Source: Actimicrobium sp047621345
GTDB taxonomy: Bacteria > Pseudomonadota > Gammaproteobacteria > Burkholderiales > Burkholderiaceae_D
NCBI GenBank assembly: GCA_047621345.1
Contig: JBLHLW010000051.1
Coordinates: forward strand, 1 to 31,448
Reading direction: 5' to 3'
Length of the DNA: 31,448 nt
In this document: positions 7,656 to 15,800 of the stretch, piece by piece
How the letters are laid out: every line of letters begins with the position of its first letter
Position numbering within the stretch: position 1 is the first letter of the stretch
Position numbers and translations under genes: made by a program
Notes under the pieces: generated by a model
What the model was told of the DNA's origin: nothing
Database searches by the model: none
The model's input: only the letters and a program-made list of their open reading frames with translations

Positions 7656-8645
7656 ATGGCACGTATCGTTAAATTTTTTAAAACCGGTGGTCCGGAAGTC
7701 TTGCAGATCGTCGAGGAGGCCGTGCCCGCACCGGCGGCTGGTGAATTACAAATCAGCGTTCGTGCAATCGGGGTGAACCGCGCCGAAGTCATGTTCCGCA
7801 ATGGTCAATACCTGGAAGCACCCCAACTGCCGGCACGCCTCGGGTATGAAGCGGCCGGAACGATCACTGCGGTAGGCGTGGGTGTAAGCGATTTCAAGGT
7901 CGGCGATGCTGTCAGTACCGTGCCGGCTTTTTCGCAAAACCAGTATGGTGTCTATGGCGATCTGGTCAATGTCCCTGCATCTGCCACAGTCAAGCATCCC
8001 GCGTCGTTATCGTGGGTGGAGGCCGCCTCGGTCTGGATGCAGTACATGACGGCCTACGGTGCACTGGTTGAATTTGGCAAGACCCAGCCGGGGGAGTTCG
8101 TGCTGATTCCTGCCGCATCAAGCAGCGTGGGAGTGGCCGCAATCGAAATCGCGAACATCATCGGCGCCATTCCGATTGCATTGACACGCTACAGCAGCAA
8201 ACGGGATGCTCTGCTCAAAGCCGGCGCCAAGCATGTCATCGCGACCGAGGAAGAGGATCTTGTGGCGCAGGTCAACCGGATCACGGACGACAAGGGCGCG
8301 CGCGTCGTATTCGACCCAGTGGCCGGACCAACGCTGGCCAAGCTGGCGGAAGCGACCGCGCAAAGCGGTATTATTTTTGAGTATGGCGCGTTGAGCACCG
8401 AGGCAACACCGTTCCCGTTGTTCACGGTTCTCGGCAAGCATCTGACGATACGTGGCTACACGTTATTTGAAATCAGTACCGACCCTCAGCGGCTGGCACG
8501 CGCCACCCAGTTCATTCTGTCAGGGCTTACTGAAGGGAAGCTCAAGCCAACCGTGGCCAAGACATTCCCTTTTGACGAGGTTGTCGAGGCGCATCGGTTC
8601 ATGGAATCAAACCAGCAAATTGGCAAGATCGTGATCACCCTGTAA
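7656..8645 (+). CDS. Zinc-independent medium-chain dehydrogenase/reductase, quinone oxidoreductase type
   Basis: The protein has 329 residues. The N-terminal GroES-like domain (VKFFKTGGPEVLQIVE, IGVNRAEVMFRNGQY, LGYEAAGTITAVG) and a Rossmann domain (IPAASSSVGVAAIEIA, then KAGAKHVIATEE) are typical of the MDR superfamily. No cysteine cluster for structural zinc is seen, and the usual catalytic zinc ligands are absent, so an NAD(P)H-dependent quinone or enone reductase is more likely than an alcohol dehydrogenase. AGGAAGG lies about nine bases before ATG 7656. Longer readings into the upstream repeat array are not credible. It lies downstream of the xenA-type gene but is separated by the hairpin repeats, so co-transcription is uncertain. 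Confidence 0.9.
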   Translation: MARIVKFFKTGGPEVLQIVEEAVPAPAAGELQISVRAIGVNRAEVMFRNGQYLEAPQLPARLGYEAAGTITAVGVGVSDFKVGDAVSTVPAFSQNQYGVYGDLVNVPASATVKHPASLSWVEAASVWMQYMTAYGALVEFGKTQPGEFVLIPAASSSVGVAAIEIANIIGAIPIALTRYSSKRDALLKAGAKHVIATEEEDLVAQVNRITDDKGARVVFDPVAGPTLAKLAEATAQSGIIFEYGALSTEATPFPLFTVLGKHLTIRGYTLFEISTDPQRLARATQFILSGLTEGKLKPTVAKTFPFDEVVEAHRFMESNQQIGKIVITL

Positions 8646-8689
8646 GTCAGGGTGCATTGCACGCCCGACGGTGATCCGATCCTGCAGCA

Positions 8690-9565
8690 TTAGGTCTTGG
8701 TTGCCAACTTGTCTTGCGTCTTCGTCGCAAAGTCATTCGCGTCGTGGCGTTCGTGCAATTGGCTGGATGGCTCACCCATCGTGCGGTTGACCATGCGTCC
8801 GCGTTTGACGGCAGGCCGTACGGCGATCTGGTTGGTCCAGCGTTGCACGTTTTTGTATTCCTGTACTTGCAGGAATTCGCCTGCGTCGTACAGCAGTCCC
8901 TTTGCGAGGGCGCCGTACCACGGCCAGATCGCCATGTCGGCAATCGTGTAGTCGTCACCGGCAATGTATTCATTGTCGGCAAGACGCTTGTCCAGCACGT
9001 CCATCTGGCGCTTGACCTCCATGGCATAGCGATCGATTGCGTATTCAATTTTTGTTGGTGCGTAGGCGTAAAAATGGCCGAAACCGCCGCCAAGAAATGG
9101 TCCGCTACCCATTTGCCAGAACAACCATGACAGGCACTCGGCACGTTTTGCGCTGTCGGTAGGCAGGAACGCGCCGAATTTTTCAGCCAGATAAACCAGA
9201 ATGGCACCGGACTCGAATAGCCGTATTGGTGTTTCACCGCTGTAGTCGACCAGCGCCGGGATCTTGGAGTTTGGATTGATGTCCACAAAACCGCTGCCAA
9301 ACTGATCGCCTTCATGAATGCGGATCAACCAGGCATCGTATTCGGCCCCTGCATGACCGGCCGCCAGCAGCTCTTCCAGTAGCACTGTGACCTTGACGCC
9401 ATTTGGTGTCCCCATCGAATAAAGCTGGAGTGGATGAACGCCTTTTTCCAGTATTTTCTCGCGGGTAGGTCCAGAAACCGGACGATTGATATTGGCGAAG
9501 AGGCCACCGCTTTCTTTGTCGGCAGTCCAGATTTTAGGGGGGGTGTAGGTCGATGAATCAGTCAT
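8690..9565 (-). CDS. yghU: YghU-type glutathione S-transferase / disulfide-bond reductase
   Basis: The protein has 291 residues and is colinear with E. coli YghU as I recall it. The N-terminal extension contains FANINRPVSGPT, then the thioredoxin-fold GST domain (LYSMGTPNGVKVTVLLEE, NPNSKIPAL, LFESGAILVYLAEKF), then the helical domain (ADMAIWPWYGALAKG, RPAVKRGR). YghU enzymes bind two glutathiones and reduce disulfides of small molecules. The start at 9565 has AAAGGA seven bases upstream. It is convergent with the MDR gene and follows the beta-hydroxyacid dehydrogenase gene on the same strand about 105 bp downstream, so the two may form an operon. Confidence 0.93.
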   Translation of the reverse strand: MTDSSTYTPPKIWTADKESGGLFANINRPVSGPTREKILEKGVHPLQLYSMGTPNGVKVTVLLEELLAAGHAGAEYDAWLIRIHEGDQFGSGFVDINPNSKIPALVDYSGETPIRLFESGAILVYLAEKFGAFLPTDSAKRAECLSWLFWQMGSGPFLGGGFGHFYAYAPTKIEYAIDRYAMEVKRQMDVLDKRLADNEYIAGDDYTIADMAIWPWYGALAKGLLYDAGEFLQVQEYKNVQRWTNQIAVRPAVKRGRMVNRTMGEPSSQLHERHDANDFATKTQDKLATKT

Positions 9566-9670
9566 GGTGGAGTCCTTTAAAAAGGTGAATAAAATCCGGA
9601 CAGCACGCATCAGTAACGCCATATTGGTGTCCTGTGCAGCTACTGCCGGTCGTGCATTGGTTGCCGGCTT

Positions 9671-10561
9671 TTAGCGTAGCGCTGCGTCTTCGGCAGTGAC
9701 GAGTTCGATCGCGGTCCAGTCCTGTTTGCCCCGGCTTTTGGCTAGGCTGGTGAGCAGGCGGGCGTGCAGCAGGTCGGCCAGTGGCATGGGTACTTTCGCG
9801 TTTTCGGCGACGTCACGCACCAGTCGAACATCTTTCATGCCGAGTTCGAGCTTGAAACCGGCCGGCTCGAAAGTCCGCTCGGCGATCGTGCGGCCATAGT
9901 TTTGATAGATCGGGCAGGAAAAAATCGTCTGGCCAAAAAAACTCGCCAGTGCGACGCGGTCGATACCATTTTTTTCGGCTAGTGCCTGTGCTTCGGCCAT
10001 GGTTTCGATCGCTGCCAGAATCATGAAATTGCCTGACAATTTGACCACGTTTGCCGCAGCCGGATCGTCGCCAAAGTCATGAATGCCCTGACCCAGCATC
10101 TCAAGAGCAGTTTTGGCGCGTTGTTTGGCCTCTGCGCTGCCTGACTGGCAGATCCAGAGTTTTTTAGCCGCAGCAGCGTCCGGGCGGCCGAACACCGGTG
10201 CGCTGAGGAACAGACTGCCGTTGGCGGCATGCAGGGCGGCCAGTTTCTTGGAGGTTTCGGGCGAGACCGTACTCATCGAGATATGCACGCCTCCCTTGCC
10301 GAGTTTTTGCAGGATGCCATCCGGTCCCAGAGTCACGGCTTCGAGGGCCGCATCATGGGCCAGCATGGTGATGGCAATGCCTCCTTCGACGACCGCATCG
10401 GCCGGAGTGTCCGCGATGCTGGCACCCTCAGTACCCAAGGCGTCGGCAAGTGCCCGGGTGCGATTATAAACAGTGACTGCAAGACCGCCCTTGAGCAGGT
10501 TGCGCGCCATCGGCGCACCCATGCTGCCCAATCCGAGAAATCCGATATGTGTTGTCGTCAT
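9671..10561 (-). CDS. NAD(P)-dependent beta-hydroxyacid dehydrogenase (3-hydroxyisobutyrate dehydrogenase family)
   Basis: The protein has 296 residues. The Rossmann motif GFLGLGSMGAPMARNLL is at the N-terminus, followed by VYNRT, which often marks NADP preference. The substrate loop (SAPVFGRPDAAAA) and the catalytic lysine in NVVKLSGNFM (about residue 173) are present, with the all-helical C-terminal domain complete. AGGAGAG precedes the ATG by four bases. Family members oxidise or reduce 3-hydroxyisobutyrate, tartronate semialdehyde, glyoxylate or succinic semialdehyde; the exact substrate cannot be read from the sequence. The APVFGRP variant departs from the classic family loop and fits the GLYR-like reductase subgroup. 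Confidence 0.9.
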   Translation of the reverse strand: MTTTHIGFLGLGSMGAPMARNLLKGGLAVTVYNRTRALADALGTEGASIADTPADAVVEGGIAITMLAHDAALEAVTLGPDGILQKLGKGGVHISMSTVSPETSKKLAALHAANGSLFLSAPVFGRPDAAAAKKLWICQSGSAEAKQRAKTALEMLGQGIHDFGDDPAAANVVKLSGNFMILAAIETMAEAQALAEKNGIDRVALASFFGQTIFSCPIYQNYGRTIAERTFEPAGFKLELGMKDVRLVRDVAENAKVPMPLADLLHARLLTSLAKSRGKQDWTAIELVTAEDAALR

Positions 10562-10987
10562 GTGTCTCTCCTGAGTGTGATGTTGCTGAGGTTACGGCGG
10601 CTCCCACGCAGGCAGCGTCATTGTTTTAAAGCGCGCACCGTGGGGCATTCGTAGTTCTTAAAGTGGGCTCATGATAGTTGAACTACCCGGATTCGCGCTT
10701 GAGGTCCCCAGATCGCGGGTTATCAACGGGAAGACATCGAGGTACAAGTGATGCCTCGAGCAAGTCATCGTTAAGTCAGCAATGGCCACCGGAATAGGGC
10801 GGATTTACCGTTTTAGGTCGCTTTTATCGCAGCCACGGAGAGGCGGTTGTCGATCTTGCGAGCAGTGCAACAGAACGTGCTTCAAGGATGCCGATGCGTT
10901 GAGGTTGCTCATTGTCGCTGTACCGGCATTGCTCTGAATTCGCACTTTTCGGTGTACCTTGAGGGTTGTTTATCGTTCGGAGTCGTC
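10562..10987. other. Divergent intergenic region, no gene recognised
   Basis: This 426-bp gap separates the dehydrogenase and P450 genes, which point away from each other. It should hold both promoters, but I could not pick out a convincing -35/-10 pair or an operator. A reading frame in it continuous with the P450 gene lacks family similarity. Confidence 0.5.
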
Positions 10988-12433
10988 ATGCCTGAAGCGC
11001 GAATGCCACACCGCCAACTCGGCGATCTGCCTGGTCCACCCACGCTCCCGTTGCTGGGTAATATTCATCAGATCAAGCCTCATCGCGTGCACCAGATCGT
11101 CGAGCAGTGGTGCGTTGAGTACGGTGAATTTTTTCAGATGTCGTTGGGGCCAGCCACAATTCTGGTGGTGGCGGATCACGTCGCCATTGGCGCGATCTTG
11201 CGCGATCGTCCGGCGGGATTTCGACGTCCTTCGGTAACCGAAAAAGTCTCGCGCGAAATGGGGGGTATCCCAGGCGTGTTTCTGGCCGAGGGCGAGGACT
11301 GGCGCAACCAGCGGCGCATGGTCATGACGGCACTCTCGCCGACCGCAATCAAGGCGTATTTTCCAGCACTGGTCAAAGTCGTTTTGCGTCTGCAGCAGCG
11401 CTGGGATGACGCCGCGCGTCATCAGACGGAGATCGACCTGTCGGACGATCTGAAACGCTATACCGTCGACATTATTGCCGGGCTGGCATTTGGCACTGAC
11501 GTCAACACCATCGCCTCTGGTGAGGACAAGATCCAGCAGCACCTTGACTTGATGTTGCCGATGGTTGCCCGGCGCAGTCTGGCGATGATTCCTTATTGGC
11601 GCTATCTGAAACTGCCGTCCGACCGGCGCCTGGACCGCAGCGTGTTGGCGCTCAAGACGGCCATCGGTGAATTGATCGCCGGTGCGCACGAGCGGCTCGC
11701 TGCCGAGCCAACTCGTCGCCAGCGACCGGGTAATCTGCTCGAAGCCATGCTGGTTGCCGCCAGCGAACCCGACAGCGGCGTGACGGATCAAACCGTGTCC
11801 GGCAACGTCACCACAATGCTGCTGGCCGGCGAAGATACCACTGCCAATACGATTGCCTGGATGCTGTACTTGTTGCATGCGAATCCGGACGCCTTGCAAC
11901 TCGCGCAGCAGGAAGTGCGTCGGTGCGCCCCTGATCCGCACTTATATACGATCGGACAGATGGATGCGTTGGACTATGTGGATGCATGTGCTCAGGAGGC
12001 GATGCGGCTCAAGCCGGTTGCTCCCTACATGCCCGTTGAAGCGTTGCGCGATACGGTGGTGGCCGATATTGCTGTTCCAGCCGGCACCTTGATTTGGTGT
12101 GTCCTGCGTCATCACAGCATCGACGAAAAATTCTTTACCGCTGCCAGTAGCTTCAACCCGCAACGCTGGCTCGACGAGGGCTCCACCTCCACTGACAAGC
12201 GAGTCGCCATGCCGTTTGGCGCTGGCGTCCGGACCTGCCCCGGACGCTATCTCGCCTTGCTGGAAATCAAGATGGCGATTGCCCTGATTCTCGGTCAATT
12301 TGATCTCGTCAGCGTGCACACCGACGATGGCAGCGAACCGCGCGAGTGGATGGCGTTTGTGATGTCGCCGGTTGGTTTGAAGATGCAGCTTCAATGTCGC
12401 AATGACCAACCCAGCGGGGAGCCGATTGGTTAG
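10988..12433 (+). CDS. Cytochrome P450
   Basis: The 481-residue soluble heme monooxygenase has all core motifs. The proline-rich N-terminus reads LPGPPTLPLLGNIHQI. The I-helix oxygen-binding motif AGEDTT is at 280-285, the ExxR motif EAMR is at 337-340, and the heme loop FGAGVRTCPGR has its thiolate ligand at Cys417. No membrane anchor is seen. The start at 10988 is chosen because the P450 fold begins directly after it and CGGAG lies six bases upstream. No ferredoxin or reductase gene is adjacent, so electrons must come from elsewhere. It resembles the fatty-acid/eukaryotic-like bacterial branch (long helices, PGPP start) rather than the short CYP101 type, but the substrate is unknown. Confidence 0.93.
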   Translation: MPEARMPHRQLGDLPGPPTLPLLGNIHQIKPHRVHQIVEQWCVEYGEFFQMSLGPATILVVADHVAIGAILRDRPAGFRRPSVTEKVSREMGGIPGVFLAEGEDWRNQRRMVMTALSPTAIKAYFPALVKVVLRLQQRWDDAARHQTEIDLSDDLKRYTVDIIAGLAFGTDVNTIASGEDKIQQHLDLMLPMVARRSLAMIPYWRYLKLPSDRRLDRSVLALKTAIGELIAGAHERLAAEPTRRQRPGNLLEAMLVAASEPDSGVTDQTVSGNVTTMLLAGEDTTANTIAWMLYLLHANPDALQLAQQEVRRCAPDPHLYTIGQMDALDYVDACAQEAMRLKPVAPYMPVEALRDTVVADIAVPAGTLIWCVLRHHSIDEKFFTAASSFNPQRWLDEGSTSTDKRVAMPFGAGVRTCPGRYLALLEIKMAIALILGQFDLVSVHTDDGSEPREWMAFVMSPVGLKMQLQCRNDQPSGEPIG

Positions 12434-12441
12434 TGCCTTAT

Positions 12442-12858
12442 TTAATGCCTGTCCCAATAGCTTGGTGTCCTGGGTAATGCAAGGTGCTTGTGGGCACCCC
12501 CTTCATAAAAAAACGTGCCGTCTATTCCTTGTTTCGACACAAGACCTTCGAATACTCCTTCCTGTTGAAATCCAGAAGGCAATTCAAAACGAAGCCTGGT
12601 ACCTTCAGCGATAACGTTGACCAAGGCGACATCACCGGCTCCTCCTTCTGCAAATTGGATGACACCTTTTATCCCGGTTCTGGTCCGAATCAAACGAATC
12701 TCAACGCCATTCAAGTCACCCGCTTCTTTGTTGTAAGAAAAATTTGAATACGTGCCAGTAATCCACGGCGATGCTGGCAGGACTTCTTTGCAGAGCGCAG
12801 TTCCTGAAAAGAAAACACAGGCAATGAATAAGGGGGCGAGATGTTTAATTACAGCCAC
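12442..12858 (-). CDS. Small exported protein, candidate periplasmic immunity protein for the RHS-M15 toxin
   Basis: The protein has 138 residues from the GTG at 12858, which follows GGGAG by five bases; an in-frame ATG at 12891 is a weaker alternative. The N-terminus is a signal peptide (HLAPLFIACVFFSGTALC, cleavage near ALC-KE); a canonical lipobox is not seen. The mature part (GTYSNFSYNKEAGDLNG, FEGLVSKQGIDGTFFYEG, LALPRTPSYWDR) looks like a small beta-rich domain I cannot name. It overlaps the end of the RHS toxin gene, so translation is coupled. A periplasmic location fits a peptidase toxin that attacks peptidoglycan. The immunity role is inferred from order, overlap and location; no homologue was identified. 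Confidence 0.65.
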   Translation of the reverse strand: MAVIKHLAPLFIACVFFSGTALCKEVLPASPWITGTYSNFSYNKEAGDLNGVEIRLIRTRTGIKGVIQFAEGGAGDVALVNVIAEGTRLRFELPSGFQQEGVFEGLVSKQGIDGTFFYEGGAHKHLALPRTPSYWDRH

Positions 12859-15800
12859 AGTCGCTCCCACTTTGATTTTGTTTTTGCGCATCGTTAATCC
12901 ATTTTTGCCGGTCGCCAGGATCGTGATAAAAATGAACGGGATCTGGTAGGTGAAAATGCCCACCCCAATCTAAACCGACTGAAGTTGCGTTATTTAAGAC
13001 GGTATGTTGCTGTTCTGATGCAAGGCTGTTCCAACTAATATCAACAGCAAAGCCGGCTTCATGCAAACTGGCGCCTGCCGGTGCGGGCGTTACCGCGTGT
13101 CGATTATTGGCAAGTCCTTGTTGGTACGCCGTGGTTCTGAATGCTTCCGTAAAACGAACGCTCATTCCTGCTGCTTCATTTAACGCCATCCACTTCTGGA
13201 TAGTTGGCATAAAAGATTCGTCAAGCAAGGTGTCACCTAATCCAGGAAGCGTGACTTTACACAGGGCAAGCCCTAATGGATCAGTGAAGGAAATTGGATT
13301 CCCGCCCGCATAACCATACGTATTAAAGCCGCCAACCAGTCCAATCGGATCACTCGTCAAATACCGCCCCACCAGCGGATCGTAATGGCGGAAGTAATTG
13401 TAATGATGACCGATCTCCCCATCAAAGTACTGACCGGGCAACCTCAGGTTGAACGTGATTTTTTCTGTAGAAATCCTGGCGTTGCCGAACGCGGTGTAAC
13501 TGGCTTGCCAGACAGGATTTTGCTGTGTATCGGTGACTAATTGCGGCGTCCCCAGATGGTCAGTGTGGATCGCGTAAAGCTGGCTGTCGGTGGTCTTGTC
13601 ATGCAAGCCGAGCCAGCGTTTGAGGGTGGCGAGGAGGCCGGTTGCGACCAGCGTATTGCGATACTCAAGCTTGGCCATGAGCATCTGGTCGATGTACAGA
13701 TAGTGGGCCGTGATGCGTCCTGACTCGTCGGCTTCGGCGTCCAGTCGATTGCCGTAATAGAGGAAATACGTGGTTTGTGCCGTACCTTGAGCCTTGAACA
13801 CGGTCTTGCTGATGCGCTCGCCGTGGGCGTTGTAGGCGTAACGGGCGACGACTTTGTTGCCGTTACTGATCTGCTGCAGGCGACCCGTGACGTCGTACAA
13901 ATAGGATTTTTCGCCGATAGTGGTCGGGTTGCCGGCCGGGTCATACGTGTAGTTGGTGCGCTTGCCGGTGTCGGTGATTGCAACCAGGCGGTTGCTGGCG
14001 GGCTGGTAGGTGAGCGTTTGATAGGGCGCTTGGTGTGTATTTTCCGACAGGCGATTTCCGACGGCGTCGTAGCGCCATACAGCCTGTTCGGTCGGCGTGT
14101 TCACCTTGCTCAGGCGATCCAGTCTGTCATAACCGTACTGTTCTCTGGCCAGTGCGGCCTGACCGGCTCGGGTGCGGGTGATGGCGGTGATGCGGCCGAT
14201 GACGTCATAGTCAAGGTGCTGAAAGTAGAGCCGATTGCGCAGTTGCTGATCGGTGGCAGGGTTTTTTGTACTGACCGTCGAGTTCTCGTTGGTGGCCTGC
14301 GCCTTAGGCAATAAGGTCAACAGTGCCTGTGTGACAGGATTAGGTCGTGCCGGTACGCCCACCTTTAGCGCGACCAGTCGCCCGGAGCGGCGGTCGCGCT
14401 CGTGGCGTGTCCTCACGCCATTGCCATGCCTGAAACTGGTCAATCCGGTGATCGGGTGGTGTTCAATATCCGTCGCCAGCGCTCGAGCGAGCTTGCCGTC
14501 GGCGCTGACTAGAACGATGTGTTGAGGCCGACCGGTAGGGCCGTAGAGGATGCGTACCGTTTCGCCCGAGGCCAGCGTGGTTGCCTCCAGCCGGTTCAGT
14601 GCGTCGTACTGATAGCGGGTTGAGAAGGTCAGTGCCGGCTCGGTGCGTTCGCTGGCATGGGTAAGGTGATCGATTTTTTCGGCGAGATGGCCGTCGGCGT
14701 CATAGCGCAATGCGGTGGTTTGCTGCCGGTCGGTCACGGCGATCAGGCGGTTACCCTGATAACGGTAAAAGATGTGCTGATCGGCCACATGGCCGCTACT
14801 GTCATGGCCGCTGATGCGGCGAGAAATCAACTGGCCGGATACGTCCCACGCGAGGTCAGTGCGGTTGCCGTTGGCGTCAACGCGAGCAGTCAGGCGATCA
14901 GCCGCGTCGTAGTGGGCAACTTGCCGGCCACTATCGGGACTGTCGATCGCTAGCGTGCGCCCGAAGTCGTCAATCAGGCGGCTGGACGTCGCGCCATTGG
15001 CGGCGATCAGGCTGTTGAGCACGGGCGTGTCTTGCAGGTAGGTCGCGTGAGTGATTGTGGCAAGGTCGGTGCCCGCGTTGTGCGTCACTGTCGTCATCCT
15101 GCCAATCGGGTCGTAGGCGAATGCCGTGGTGCGTTGCAGTGCATCGGTCATGTTCGTCAGCTGGCCGGTCGCCGTTGCATAGGCGTACTGCGTGACGGCT
15201 CCGGCCGGATCGGTTTGTTGGGTCAGGCGATGACGTTCATCGTACTGGTAGAGGGTGTTGGCATCGATCGGCGCGTCGGCAGCATTGCTGTGCAGTAGTG
15301 TCGTCAACAATCGATTTTCGCTGTCGAGTGTCCGGTCAAGTCGATAGCCATCCTGATCGGCCAGGCCAATTAGCCGACCGGCTTCGTCGTAGCGGGCAGC
15401 AATCCAGCTACCGTCGGGACGTGTCAGGCGTTGCGGATGTCCCTGTAGGTCATAGGCAATCCGGGTGATCAGCCGGGTTGACTTGGTACTGTCCTCTTCC
15501 TTGTTACGTGCGAACCAGATGCCCCAACTGCTGCGGTCAGCTTGTTGTGCCGGGCTACCTGCGCGCTCTCGCACAATACGAACTGGCTGGCCTTGCGGAT
15601 TGCTGGTGATGACGGTGCGTTGTCCCGGATTGCTGCCGTCATCGGCGTCGATGATGGTGGGGCGGCCGGTTTCCTGGTCACGTGTTACGCGGGTATGGCG
15701 GTTGCCGGGGGCGACGGCGTTGGTCAGGAAGCTGCCGCGTACGTCGTAATGCAATGCGGTGATGTCGGAATCGGCTGGCGTGCCGGTCGGGCCATTGGCC

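Noticed and set aside
12859..12963. Longer start (12963) for the candidate immunity protein
   Set aside because: The extra residues translate the toxin's coding region in another frame and place a second hydrophobic stretch ahead of the signal peptide; GTG 12858 or ATG 12891 fits better.
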